From positions 1-39,446 of the forward strand of contig DTRM01000031.1 of NCBI GenBank assembly GCA_012965975.1: 39,446 nucleotides of DNA, given 5' to 3'. This DNA is from Chromatiaceae bacterium. Its GTDB lineage: Bacteria > Pseudomonadota > Gammaproteobacteria > DTRM01. A program made the position numbers and the translations under genes. Positions 29,755 through 39,391 of this stretch are shown here, in pieces; positions within the stretch are counted from its first letter, which is position 1, and the number at the start of each line of letters is the position of its first letter. Under the pieces are notes generated by a model. It was not told where the DNA came from. It worked only from the letters and a program-made list of their open reading frames with translations, and did no database searches.

Positions 29755-30065
29755 GTAACGAAGCACAATCGGCCAGCGTCACTATTTTGGATAAGGAATT
29801 TCAGTTTGCCTGCACTGCTGAAGAAAAACCCGCTCTGTTGGAATCCGCGCGGTTTCTCGACAAAAAAATGAAAGAGATCCGCAAAAACGGGCGTACCATC
29901 GGTATGGAGCGCATTGCGGTGATGGCGGCGATGAATATTACCTATGAACTACTCGAACATCAGGATGGCGGCAACCTGTCTGAAGACTCCCTTGCCGCGC
30001 GCCTAAAGGAAATGCGCGAATCAGTCGAAAAAGTATTGGGTGCCAACCCTCAGCTAACGCTGTAA
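29751..30065 (+). CDS. zapA: Cell division protein ZapA
   Basis: SVTILDKEFQFACTAEEKPALLESARFLDKKMKEIRKNGRTIGMERIAVMAAMNITYELL. Confidence 0.95.
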   Translation: MSNEAQSASVTILDKEFQFACTAEEKPALLESARFLDKKMKEIRKNGRTIGMERIAVMAAMNITYELLEHQDGGNLSEDSLAARLKEMRESVEKVLGANPQLTL

Positions 30066-30068
30066 AAA

Positions 30069-30098
30069 AGAATCCTGTTTCGCAAAGGATTCTCTGAT
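30069..30098 (-). terminator. Hairpin between zapA and 6S RNA with its U-tract in the minus-strand direction
   Basis: Minus strand AGAATCC-TTTGCGAAACA-GGATTCT followed by TTTTTAC; the plus-strand tail is not U-rich. Confidence 0.55.
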
Positions 30099-30110
30099 AG
30101 TTTAGTGGTT

Positions 30111-30298
30111 CAGGCATCCTCTGCGGTATTTGTAAGTGGCTTAAATTCTCTTGAGCCTAAGTATATGCCCCGGGACTCCGGCTTAGCGTGCTTGTGTGCA
30201 TGTCCGCGATAGGCGGAAAGCCTAATTGGCGCTACCGGCTCCCACCTGAACCACTGGTTCAAGGGCACAAGTCACTACGATACAGGCGGAGGGTGCCT
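30111..30298 (+). ncRNA. ssrS: 6S RNA
   Basis: Terminal stem AGGCATCCTCTGC / GCGGAGGGTGCCT, characteristic 3' segment CACCTGAACCACTGGTTCAAGGGC, and conserved position between zapA and ygfA. Confidence 0.9.
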
Positions 30299-30309
30299 CC
30301 TTAATTCCG

Positions 30310-30900
30310 ATGGATTCTCGCGATCAACTTCGCCGTCGAGCACGGCAACAACGGCAATCCTTGTCACCGGCGGAAAACGCTCGTCTTTCATCACTGGCCT
30401 GTTCTATTTTTTGCAATCACCCGTGGTTTCGCAACAGTCATAAAATCGCCGCATTTTTTCCAAGCGATGGTGAAATTGACCCGCTTTTACTGGTCGAACG
30501 GGCATGGGCAATGGGCAAGCGTTGTTACTTTCCGGTACTAAAACCCGGCTCTGCCAACGCCCTTTGGTTTCATGAATACCGCCCCGGCGATCGCTTGCTG
30601 ACAAACCGGTTTGGCATCAATGAACCTGATCCACTGAAGCGAACCCGCATCTCACCGATGGCGTTGGATATCGTTCTAACCCCACTGGTGTGTTTTGATG
30701 CATCGGGCACACGCTTGGGAATGGGTGGCGGATACTATGATCGTAGTTTTTCACATTTACGTCGACGCAATCGATGGTTTAAACCAAAAATGATTGGTAT
30801 TGCCTTTGATTCGCAAAAATTAAATCGCATACCAAGTGAAAATTGGGATATTCCACTGGATGCAATCGTTAGCGATAAACAAATGTACATAGCCGACTAA
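30310..30900 (+). CDS. ygfA: 5-formyltetrahydrofolate cyclo-ligase family protein
   Basis: RDQLRRRARQQRQSLSPAE, KIAAFFPSDGEIDPLLLVERAWAMGKRCYFPVL, LVCFDASGTRLGMGGGYYDRSF; downstream of 6S RNA. Confidence 0.93.
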   Translation: MDSRDQLRRRARQQRQSLSPAENARLSSLACSIFCNHPWFRNSHKIAAFFPSDGEIDPLLLVERAWAMGKRCYFPVLKPGSANALWFHEYRPGDRLLTNRFGINEPDPLKRTRISPMALDIVLTPLVCFDASGTRLGMGGGYYDRSFSHLRRRNRWFKPKMIGIAFDSQKLNRIPSENWDIPLDAIVSDKQMYIAD

Positions 30901-31357
30901 ATCACACCCAACACCTTGTACTATGATCCTGATTGCAAACTAGGATATACCGATATTTACATCCCCCAAACAAATTCAAACGAATAAATAGAAAAAAATT
31001 AAAAAAAATTTCGCGCTCTATATCGAAGTTTATTTCGCTGCATTACATCGCTTTCACTTTCGTCTATGGCTTACACACTATTTACTTTCAAAGTGCATCA
31101 CACATGAACACTGTTCAAAGCAATCATAAACGTTAGCCGTTTAAGCCAGCAATTACGGGGCAATAAACGTTAACAACATAAACACTCAAGTTAGCCAATA
31201 AAAAAACTTAAGTGTCTTTCTTTGTGACCGACATACTAATCGCAGTGCCCAAGCGAAGCATGTAGTTGGTGTTGTTTTAAAAAAACAATCGGAAGCATTA
31301 CATCCAGCACGTTGTGTTTACTGGTATTTTTTAAAATATTGACTATATTCTTCGGTG

Positions 31358-31371
31358 GGTAAACGTTTACC
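31358..31371. promoter_or_regulatory. Perfect 14-bp palindrome GGTAAACGTTTACC upstream of the H1-like gene (candidate operator)
   Basis: Self-complementary 14-mer ending 22 nt before the ATG and about 9 nt before the AGGAG ribosome-binding site. Confidence 0.55.
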
Positions 31372-31393
31372 TTAAAGTCAGGAGAATTTAACA

Positions 31394-31753
31394 ATGGCTG
31401 TAAAAAAGAAAACGACGAAAAAGAAGGCTGCGAAACGCAAAGTTACTGCGCGTCCAGCTGCCAAAAAGAAAGTAGCGAAGAAGAAGGTAGTACGCAAAGC
31501 GACAAAACGTAAAGTAACGAAGAAAAAGGCAAAGAAGAAGGCCACTAAGAAAAAGGCCACTAAGAAAAAGGTAGCTAAGAAGAAGGCTACCAAGAAGAAA
31601 GCCAAGAAAAAGGCTGCTAAGAAGAAAGCCACCAAGAAAAAGGTAGCTAAGAAGAAAGCTACTAAGAAAAAGGCCAAGAAAAAGGCTAAAAAGAAAGTAG
31701 CGAAGAAGAAAACCGCCAAGAAAAAGGCCAAGAAAAAGGCTAAACGGCGTTAA
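31394..31753 (+). CDS. Histone H1-like/AlgP-like lysine-repeat DNA-binding protein
   Basis: MAVKKKTTKKKAAKRKVTARPAAKKKVAKKK...KKKATKKKVAKKKATKKKAKKK repeats; AGGAG ribosome-binding site upstream. Confidence 0.9.
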   Translation: MAVKKKTTKKKAAKRKVTARPAAKKKVAKKKVVRKATKRKVTKKKAKKKATKKKATKKKVAKKKATKKKAKKKAAKKKATKKKVAKKKATKKKAKKKAKKKVAKKKTAKKKAKKKAKRR

Positions 31754-31782
31754 ATCGACTTAACTTGTTAAGTTGACAAGAG

Positions 31783-31810
31783 AAAGGCCTGCGAAAGCAG
31801 GCCTTTTTTT
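31783..31810 (+). terminator. Intrinsic terminator of the H1-like gene
   Basis: AAAGGCCTGC-GAAA-GCAGGCCTTTTTTT: GC-rich stem, GNRA-type loop and T-tract directly after the stop codon. Confidence 0.92.
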
Positions 31811-31848
31811 ATGTCCGTGGATGGACGGTAGGTTAAGGATCGCGAAGA

Positions 31849-33378
31849 TCAGACGTGATCATCGGTTCCCGCAAACAATGTATACGCAGGATTGTCTGTT
31901 TCTTCGGAAAATGCATAACCCAACTGGGTCAAAAATGCCTGAAATGCCTTTTTCTCACCCGCATCAATCTGCACACCAACCATTACCCGACCAAACGCCG
32001 CACCGTGATTGCGATAGTGAAACAGGCTGATATTCCATTTCTTGCCCAAACCAGACAAAAACTCCAGCAAGGCACCCGGGCGTTCGGGGAATTCAAAGCG
32101 ATAGACCCTTTCGTTGCTGATCCCCAAGGCGTGACCACCCACCATATAGCGCACGTGTAACTTCGCCATTTCATTCTCGGTCAAATCCACCACGCGGTAA
32201 TCATTTTTAGACAACTTCGCAATCAGTTCCTCACGTTCGAACTCACCACCACGCAACTCAACGCCGGCAAACACGTGCGCCTGATTCGTTCCTGCGAAAC
32301 GATAATTAAATTCGGTGATGCTACGCCGACCGAGAATCCGGCAGAACTCCAGAAAACTGCCAGGACGTTCTGGAATCTCTACCGCCAGCAGAGCCTCTTT
32401 GTGTTCACCGATCTCTGCCCGCTCTGCGACATGCCGCAGACGGTCAAAGTTAATGTTCGCGCCACTTTCGATCGCCACCAGCGACTGTCCCTTGATGGAT
32501 TCGCGGGCAACATAGCGCTTCAACCCCGCCAGCGCCAAGGCGCCCGCAGGCTCCATGATCGCGCGGGTCTCTTCAAAGATATCTTTAATAGCCGCGCAGA
32601 TTTCATCCGTATCCACCAGCACAATCTCATCGACACACTGCCGCGCGATACGGAACGCTTCTTTACCGACTTGCTTGACGGCCACACCGTCGGTAAACAA
32701 TCCAACCTGCTTCAGTGTGACGCGTCGTTTCGCCGCCAATGCATCGTGCATCGATGCAGCGTCCACCGGCTCGACACCGATGATTTTGGTTGCGGGATGG
32801 ACGTGTTTTACATACGCTGCGACACCCGCAATCAACCCCCCGCCGCCGACCGGTACAAAAATCGCATCCAGTGACTCACCATGTTGACGTAAAATCTCCA
32901 TGCCAACCGTGCCTTGCCCGGCGATCACCAACGGATCGTCGTACGGGTGCACAAAGGTCAGACCCAGTTCATCTGCCAGTGTCAGTGCGTGCGTGTAGGC
33001 GTCGTCATAGGAATCACCATGCAACACCACCTTGGCACCCATCGACTTGACTGATCGTGTTTTGATATCCGGCGTGGTTTTCGGCATCACGATCAAGGCC
33101 TTGATCCCAAGACGTGATGCCGACTGGGCTACACCTTGAGCATGGTTGCCCGCCGATGCGGCGATGACACCCTGGTCGCGCTCAGACTGATCGAGGCTCG
33201 ACATCTTGTTGTAGGCACCGCGACACTTAAACGAATGCACCGGTTGCAGGTCTTCGCGTTTGAGCAGTACCGTGTTCCCCAGCCGTGCAGATAAACCGGG
33301 CGCAAAATCCAGCGGGGTTTCACGCGCGACGTCATATACCTTGGCACGCAGAATTTTCTCGACATATTTAGCTGGCAT
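31849..33378 (-). CDS. ilvA: Threonine ammonia-lyase, biosynthetic (two C-terminal ACT-like domains)
   Basis: LLKREDLQPVHSFKCRGAYNKM, AASAGNHAQGVAQSASRLGIKALIVMP, GGGGLIAGVAAYVK, FPERPGALLEFLSGLG. Confidence 0.97.
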   Translation of the reverse strand: MPAKYVEKILRAKVYDVARETPLDFAPGLSARLGNTVLLKREDLQPVHSFKCRGAYNKMSSLDQSERDQGVIAASAGNHAQGVAQSASRLGIKALIVMPKTTPDIKTRSVKSMGAKVVLHGDSYDDAYTHALTLADELGLTFVHPYDDPLVIAGQGTVGMEILRQHGESLDAIFVPVGGGGLIAGVAAYVKHVHPATKIIGVEPVDAASMHDALAAKRRVTLKQVGLFTDGVAVKQVGKEAFRIARQCVDEIVLVDTDEICAAIKDIFEETRAIMEPAGALALAGLKRYVARESIKGQSLVAIESGANINFDRLRHVAERAEIGEHKEALLAVEIPERPGSFLEFCRILGRRSITEFNYRFAGTNQAHVFAGVELRGGEFEREELIAKLSKNDYRVVDLTENEMAKLHVRYMVGGHALGISNERVYRFEFPERPGALLEFLSGLGKKWNISLFHYRNHGAAFGRVMVGVQIDAGEKKAFQAFLTQLGYAFSEETDNPAYTLFAGTDDHV

Positions 33379-33509
33379 GGCTCAGAACCCGTATCTCTTG
33401 TTTATTTTTCGGCATAAGCGCTAACAATAGAAGAAATACGCCACAAGATACAAGGACTCAATTTCCCTTAAGGCGTAATCTAATTTACCATTGCCGCCGA
33501 TATTGAGGA

Positions 33510-34178
33510 ATGAATACTATGAATGCGGATGACATGAAGCGTGAGGCGGCGCGTGCTGCCCTGGATTACATTGGTGATGGCGGAATTATCGGGGTCGGAA
33601 CGGGATCCACCGTGAATCACTTCATCGACTTGCTGGCCGAGGTCAAACACAAGATTGATGGCACTGTCTCCAGCTCCGAGGCATCAACCGAGCGTCTAAA
33701 GGCGCATGGCATCGAGGTCATGGACCTCAATTCGGTTGCTGGGCTGGAGGTCTATATTGACGGCGCCGATGAATCTAACCGCCAATTGCACCTGATTAAA
33801 GGTGGCGGTGGCGCGCTAACCCGAGAAAAAATCATCGCCGGTGCCAGCAAAAAATTCGTTTGCATTGCCGACGAAAGCAAGCTGGTCGATGTGATGGGCG
33901 AGTTTCCCCTACCCGTCGAAGTGATCCCGATGGCACGCAGCTATATTGCCCGCGAGCTGGTCAAACTCGGCGGCCGTCCGGTCTGGCGGGATGGCTTTGT
34001 GACCGACAACGGCAACTGCATTCTCGATGTCCATGACCTCAAGATCATGGAACCGGTCAAACTGGAAACGCAGTTAAATGCGCTGGCGGGTGTGGTTACT
34101 GTCGGAATCTTTGGCCATCGACCGGCCGACGTGCTGCTATTGGGTAGTCCCAACGGCGTACGGGTGGTTAATCCCTAA
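33510..34178 (+). CDS. rpiA: Ribose-5-phosphate isomerase A
   Basis: [68 protein letters not shown]. Confidence 0.97.
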   Translation: MNTMNADDMKREAARAALDYIGDGGIIGVGTGSTVNHFIDLLAEVKHKIDGTVSSSEASTERLKAHGIEVMDLNSVAGLEVYIDGADESNRQLHLIKGGGGALTREKIIAGASKKFVCIADESKLVDVMGEFPLPVEVIPMARSYIARELVKLGGRPVWRDGFVTDNGNCILDVHDLKIMEPVKLETQLNALAGVVTVGIFGHRPADVLLLGSPNGVRVVNP

Positions 34179-34537
34179 ACGGAGAAGGATGCCCCGCAAC
34201 CACAGGTTGATGCGGCATTTGGGTTTTTGATCACGAACTGGGAACCCTGCAAGTCGTCAACGTAGTCGACCTCGGCACCCACTAGATACTGGTAACTCAT
34301 CGCATCGATCACCAGTGTTGCGCCATTGTTCTCGACGCTGACGTCCGTATCGGCCACGTTTTCGTCGAATTCAAAGGCATATTGAAAACCCGAACAACCA
34401 CCACCGCTGATCACCACGCGCAGTTTAAGCTGGTCGTTTTCCTGTTTTGCCATCAATGCCTTGAGCTTGGTCGCAGCCTTGTCCGACAGCGTCAAATCAA
34501 TAGCGACGGTAGTTGGGATAACCGTGGAAATACTCAT
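34175..34537 (-). CDS. erpA: Iron-sulfur cluster insertion protein ErpA
   Basis: [37 protein letters not shown]: the A-type carrier Cys motif (C...CGC). Confidence 0.95.
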   Translation of the reverse strand: MSISTVIPTTVAIDLTLSDKAATKLKALMAKQENDQLKLRVVISGGGCSGFQYAFEFDENVADTDVSVENNGATLVIDAMSYQYLVGAEVDYVDDLQGSQFVIKNPNAASTCGCGASFSV

Positions 34538-34605
34538 AAACCCGACACTCAAATAACGTAATACTGATAGTAACCATATAATAACCGACTAATATAGTCA
34601 AGAAT

Positions 34606-35040
34606 TCAAGAGGCGGCCTGGTCTTCGACAGTGACCGCGTGAATCGCCTCGATATCGGCCTCAAAGCCCAGCATTGGCGGGTCTCCTGGCTCTTGATGCA
34701 GCAGGTTTCCGTTGACCTCGGCGCCAATCGCGATTTCGATCAGAGTGTAGTACACATTGCCGTTAACTCGCGCTTTTGGAGCCAGCTCCAGTCGCCCACC
34801 GACGTGGACATCACCGCTCACCATACCATTCAGAATCAGGTTGGTGACGTGAACTTCACCCTCTACCACCCCGTTTTCACTGATCGTAAGGGTGCTTTCA
34901 ACCCCTTTGCTACTAAGGACATTACCCTTGATACAGCCATCGATATGCAGGCCACCGCAAAAGTGCATATCACCGATAATCTCGACCTCACTGCCGATTA
35001 CCGTGTTGATTTGCGCTGCTTTTCCCTTAATCCCAAACAT
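34606..35040 (-). CDS. Bactofilin (polymer-forming cytoskeletal) family protein
   Basis: NTVIGSEVEIIGDMHFCGGLHIDGCIKGNVLS...GVVEGEVHVTNLILNGMVSGDVHVGGRLELAPKARVNGNVYYTLIEIAIGAEVNGNL. Confidence 0.92.
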   Translation of the reverse strand: MFGIKGKAAQINTVIGSEVEIIGDMHFCGGLHIDGCIKGNVLSSKGVESTLTISENGVVEGEVHVTNLILNGMVSGDVHVGGRLELAPKARVNGNVYYTLIEIAIGAEVNGNLLHQEPGDPPMLGFEADIEAIHAVTVEDQAAS

Positions 35041-35157
35041 ATAATTCTCCGCTCCACGCCTGTTATTTTGGTCAACAGGTCATTTTATGTCGTCTCGTAA
35101 AATTAGTCGGCACCAGCAAAACCCATCTTAAGGAACCTTGGGTTAATAATACACCGA

Positions 35158-35898
35158 CTAGTTTTGTGCGGATGGGGCCAGATTGCGACGCCAGTCGAAT
35201 GAACGGCGCAACGGCGTATCACCCTTGCCGACTCCGGAAACCTCGATTTCCACGGCTTCTGGCACGAATCCCGGGGTTAATCTGACACTTCCTTGCACGA
35301 TCTGAAACGACTTGAACCCCAGTTTATGGCCCTTGTCTGGCTGCTGCGCAAAGGCGGATCGCTCCAACACCGTGGCAACACCATCGTGTGTCCCGCTGAC
35401 CCTGACTCTCATTCTACCGGTGACGCGACGGCTATCGAGCAACTGTACCATCGCGATCCGATAGGTAAAGTGACGTGTCTCCAGATCCACCGGGTTCAAT
35501 TTCAGACTCTGGATGTTGACGCCCCGGGCACGATCTTCCGGCGACACAATGTTGCGGTAAAACGCCAACTCTTCCTTTATATGGGCCACTTCATCCTGTG
35601 ATGCCAACACCCGCTGCCGCACCACCTCCGCGGCGACACCATCGACCTGACCGGAACGATGAATACGCGACAATTCCTTTTTCAGCTGGGCGCGCTCCGA
35701 CTCCAGAGCGGCGATGGTATTTTGCAGGTCCCGTTGCTGCTTGACCGCCTCCGCCGAGTCAAAGCCACCCCGCTCCCGACCATAATCAAACACAAACCAA
35801 AGCAGCGTGGCCACAACCACCGCGACCACGCCGATCATTACCCAGGGCAACCTCTGGTTCTGCACCACAACGACCCGCGGAGAACGAAACGAAAACAT
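35158..35898 (-). CDS. DUF6776-type membrane-anchored coiled-coil protein
   Basis: One N-terminal transmembrane helix, a coiled coil (TIAALESERAQLKKELSRI), then RNIVSPEDRARGVNIQSLKLNP..TYRIAMVQLLDSRR; lies between argC and the bactofilin gene. Confidence 0.75.
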   Translation of the reverse strand: MFSFRSPRVVVVQNQRLPWVMIGVVAVVVATLLWFVFDYGRERGGFDSAEAVKQQRDLQNTIAALESERAQLKKELSRIHRSGQVDGVAAEVVRQRVLASQDEVAHIKEELAFYRNIVSPEDRARGVNIQSLKLNPVDLETRHFTYRIAMVQLLDSRRVTGRMRVRVSGTHDGVATVLERSAFAQQPDKGHKLGFKSFQIVQGSVRLTPGFVPEAVEIEVSGVGKGDTPLRRSFDWRRNLAPSAQN

Positions 35899-35919
35899 AG
35901 CGACCAGTTGAACGCTTGG

Positions 35920-36954
35920 CTAAGGTGACAGCGCTGGCATATCGAGGCCTGTCACCTCATCCAGACCAAACATGATATTCATGTTCTGCACGGCCTGACC
36001 AGCCGCGCCCTTAACCAGATTATCGATCACCGACAGCACGACCACCACGTCATCATCCTGCGGACGATGCACGCTCAAGCGACACTGATTCGAGCCTTTG
36101 ACACTGCGGGTCTCGGGATGAGAGCCCGCTGGTAACACATCAACAAACGGCTCGTCCTGATAACGTTGCTCGAATATCCCCTGCAAATCCACATCACCGC
36201 CGACCAATGTCGAGTACAGCGTTGCGTGTATCCCCCTGATCATTGGCGTCAGATGCGGCACAAAGGTCAGACCCGTCACCTGACCGGTTGCGGCCTGCAA
36301 GCCCTGCCGTATCTCGGGCAAATGACGATGCCCCGAGACGCCATAGGCCTTAAAGCTATCCGCCACTTCGCTGTAGAGCGCGGCAACATTGGCACCACGA
36401 CCGGCGCCACTGACACCGGACTTGCAGTCGGCAATCAAATGCTCGGCATACACCAACCCCTCTTCCAGCAACGGCAGAAAACCCAATTGCACCGCGGTCG
36501 GGTAACAACCGGGATTGGCCACCAACGTGGCTCCGGCAATACGTTCGCGATTCACCTCGGGCAGGCCGTACACGGCCTCGGTCAATAACTCGGGACAAGC
36601 ATGATCAACGCCATACCACTGTTTCCAATCGGCTTCCTGGGTCAAGCGAAAATCCGCTGCCAAATCGATAACCCTCGCATCGCGTTTCAGCAGGTCGCGC
36701 GCCATGGTCATCGCTGTGCCATTGGGCGTCGCAAAAAACACCACATCACACTCACCCAATGCCGCCGCATCCGGCTCACTGAACGTGAGGTCAACGTGGC
36801 CACGCAGGCTGGTAAATAAATCCGACACCGCCCTGCCCGCCTCGCCACGCGAGGTGATCATGACCAACTCAACCTCTGTGTGTACCGACAACAGGCGCAA
36901 CAGCTCAACGCCGGTATATCCAGTCCCACCCACAACGCCTGCCCGTATCATCAA
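35920..36954 (-). CDS. argC: N-acetyl-gamma-glutamyl-phosphate reductase
   Basis: [69 protein letters not shown]. Confidence 0.97.
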   Translation of the reverse strand: MMIRAGVVGGTGYTGVELLRLLSVHTEVELVMITSRGEAGRAVSDLFTSLRGHVDLTFSEPDAAALGECDVVFFATPNGTAMTMARDLLKRDARVIDLAADFRLTQEADWKQWYGVDHACPELLTEAVYGLPEVNRERIAGATLVANPGCYPTAVQLGFLPLLEEGLVYAEHLIADCKSGVSGAGRGANVAALYSEVADSFKAYGVSGHRHLPEIRQGLQAATGQVTGLTFVPHLTPMIRGIHATLYSTLVGGDVDLQGIFEQRYQDEPFVDVLPAGSHPETRSVKGSNQCRLSVHRPQDDDVVVVLSVIDNLVKGAAGQAVQNMNIMFGLDEVTGLDMPALSP

Positions 36955-37049
36955 CTTATCACCTGAAGATTGTTTGTCTGAATGAAATCATACGACGCAA
37001 ATCACCAAAGCGAAAGCCAAACACTCCAGCAAACGTCTGACATGGCATA

Positions 37050-38804
37050 ATGCCGGCCATGAAACCGGGACCCGAACGCTGGCAACGTACCAACCGCGCC
37101 CTTGAACGCCTGCGCCTACGCGTCGCGGCACCCGATGCATTGCTGCAACTGTCGCTGCTGGGCGTCATCACCGGCTTATTCGCCGGTGTGGTGATCGTGC
37201 TGCTGCGTCTGTTGATCGAAACACTGCAGACCGGCTTTCTGCCTTCCGGGGACACCGAGAACTATGAAGGACTGGCGCCGTGGCTACGATTTTGTCTGCC
37301 GGTTGTGGGTGGCCTGTTAATCGGCCTCGTGTTCAAGCTATTGGCCAAGGATACAAACAGCTCCGGCATCGTCGAACTACTCGAGCGTATGGCCTATCAC
37401 CAAGGCTATATCTCAATGCGTCGAGCCGTCCTGCAATTTTTGGGCGCGGCTATCGCCATTGTCAGCGGTCACTCGGTGGGACGCGAGGGGCCCAGCGTGT
37501 ACCTTGGCGGCGCCACCGGCAGCCTGCTGGGACAAAACCTGTCGCTGCCCAATAATAGTATTCGCACCATGGTGGGCTGTGGCACGGCCGCCGCCATTGC
37601 CGCCTCGTTTAACACTCCACTGGCCGGCGTGATCTTCGCTCTCGAAGTGGTGATGATGGAATACACCGTTGCCAGCTTCATTCCGGTGATGCTGGCGGCC
37701 GTCAGCGCCACCACCATCTCGCACGCCATCTACGGTGCCGACCCCGCGTTCTTTGTCCCCGCGGTTGAACTCGGCTCCCTGCTCGACCTACCCACCATTC
37801 TGGTTTTGGGACTGGTCGCCGGCACCGCCTCCGCCGTGTTTATCAAACTATCCAAGCAGATAACCCATCACTCGAAAGAACTGCCGTACATCGTGCGCAC
37901 CACCCTCGCGGGAATCGCAGTTGGCTTCATCGCGGTGTTCTACCCCGAGGTCATGGGCATCGGCTACGACACCGTGAACGCTACCTTGATCGCCGAATTC
38001 AGCCTCACCGCACTGGCGGGCATCACTCTGGCCAAACTGCTGGCAACCAGTTGCGCCATTGGCTTTGGTATACCGGCGGGTCTGATCGGCCCAACGCTGG
38101 TCATGGGCGCATCCATGGGTGCACTGGTCGGTGGGCTGGCAAAGATCGTATTTCCTGAAATCGAATCGGATACTGGTCTTTACGCGCTACTCGGCATGGG
38201 CGCGATGATGGGTGCCACCCTGCAAGCCCCACTGTCTGCCCTCACCGCCATGCTCGAACTCACCAGCAACCCCTATATCATCATGCCCGGTATGCTGGTC
38301 ATCGTGACCGCCGCCCTGACCAGCAGCCAACTGTTTGGGCAACGCTCGATTTTTCTGAGCCTACTCAATGCCCGTGGACTGGATTACGCGCAAGACCCCG
38401 TCATGCAAGCCCTGCAACGTACCGGTGTGGGTAACGTACTGGATCAACGCTTTGCCGAACTGACACGCCGCTGCCCAGCTGATCAGGCATCGAACGTCCT
38501 GCAATCTGAACCGCACTGGATAGTGATCAACGACGAACAGCACTACCAAGTCATGCCCGCGATTGATCTGGCGCGCCACACTCAAGATAACGACGACCCC
38601 GACATCGACCTTCTCGCGATTCCTGCCGATCGTTTACAGACAGCCACCATCCCACTGCAATCTACCCTACTAGAGGCGCTACAAGCATTAGAGAGCGCCT
38701 CAGCGGAGATATTGATCGTTATCCGATCACGTCAACAACAGCAAGGGCAGATACACGGTGTACTCACCCGCAATCGCATCGAAGAGGCGTACCGACTGGT
38801 GTAG
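37050..38804 (+). CDS. CLC-family chloride channel/transporter with divergent C-terminal (CBS-like) region
   Basis: SGHSVGREGPSVYLGGATGSLLGQ, FNTPLAGVIFALEVVMMEY, GFGIPAGLIGPTLVMGASMGALVG; about 10 hydrophobic helices. Confidence 0.93.
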   Translation: MPAMKPGPERWQRTNRALERLRLRVAAPDALLQLSLLGVITGLFAGVVIVLLRLLIETLQTGFLPSGDTENYEGLAPWLRFCLPVVGGLLIGLVFKLLAKDTNSSGIVELLERMAYHQGYISMRRAVLQFLGAAIAIVSGHSVGREGPSVYLGGATGSLLGQNLSLPNNSIRTMVGCGTAAAIAASFNTPLAGVIFALEVVMMEYTVASFIPVMLAAVSATTISHAIYGADPAFFVPAVELGSLLDLPTILVLGLVAGTASAVFIKLSKQITHHSKELPYIVRTTLAGIAVGFIAVFYPEVMGIGYDTVNATLIAEFSLTALAGITLAKLLATSCAIGFGIPAGLIGPTLVMGASMGALVGGLAKIVFPEIESDTGLYALLGMGAMMGATLQAPLSALTAMLELTSNPYIIMPGMLVIVTAALTSSQLFGQRSIFLSLLNARGLDYAQDPVMQALQRTGVGNVLDQRFAELTRRCPADQASNVLQSEPHWIVINDEQHYQVMPAIDLARHTQDNDDPDIDLLAIPADRLQTATIPLQSTLLEALQALESASAEILIVIRSRQQQQGQIHGVLTRNRIEEAYRLV

Positions 38805-38880
38805 TAACTCAACCATCCGTGATCACGTTAAGCTGTATAGTGCGAATAGCAATGATCGGCTATTAAATGAAGAAGGACGC

Positions 38881-39120
38881 CCCATGACTAAGCTGAAGAA
38901 CGAGAAAGAATTAGTCAAAAAAGCAATTGCCGACGGAATGGCCTACGGCGTAAAACGAGGTGTCGTTGAATTCGAACCCACCGACTCGGTAAACGACAGA
39001 ATCGAGTACATCTATCGCCTGCTTGTTCACGACAAGGTCATTCAACCGCTGCCAGAACTTCAGATCTCACAAAAATCCATGCGTCATCGACTGGCGATTT
39101 GGGCTTCGAAGCAAAAATGA
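38881..39120 (+). CDS. DUF5062-like small protein
   Basis: MTKLKNEKELVKKAIADGMAYGVKRGVVEFEPTDSVNDRIEYIYRLLVHDKVIQPLPELQISQKSMRHRLAIWASKQK; ribosome-binding-site-like AGAAGGA before the ATG; family recalled from memory. Confidence 0.65.
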   Translation, partial: PMTKLKNEKELVKKAIADGMAYGVKRGVVEFEPTDSVNDRIEYIYRLLVHDKVIQPLPELQISQKSMRHRLAIWASKQK

Positions 39121-39338
39121 TTGGTGGTTGATTGATCGAGACCGGTCGCGGGGAGGGATAAACCGTGCAGCCCATGATTCTGCAAATTACTTTTCCCGAA
39201 AAACCACTCGTATTGGAGACGCACATCGACTGGTGTAATCCCCCGCGAGTATTTGGTTCATAATCACACACCAACACTGATTGCTCGTGACATTTATCGC
39301 GACGAGTGTTTTTATACGCCATAAGCGTCCGAGATTAA

Positions 39339-39358
39339 ACACCCCGATAGCGGGGTGT
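39339..39358. terminator. Hairpin with 8-bp perfect stem (possible terminator)
   Basis: ACACCCCG-ATAG-CGGGGTGT followed by ATTTAAAT; the T-tract is weak. Confidence 0.4.
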
Positions 39359-39391
39359 ATTTAAATAGTTAAGTTTTCCAAGTAGGTAGAA

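Noticed and set aside
30933-31136. 67-aa plus-strand ORF in the AT-rich region
   Set aside because: Low-complexity, no recognised domain; likely a chance ORF.
31378-31731. Minus-strand ORF of 117 aa (FFLAFFLVAFFLATFF repeats)
   Set aside because: Antisense shadow of the lysine-repeat H1-like gene; AAG/AAA codons read as CTT/TTT. No ribosome-binding site or independent support.
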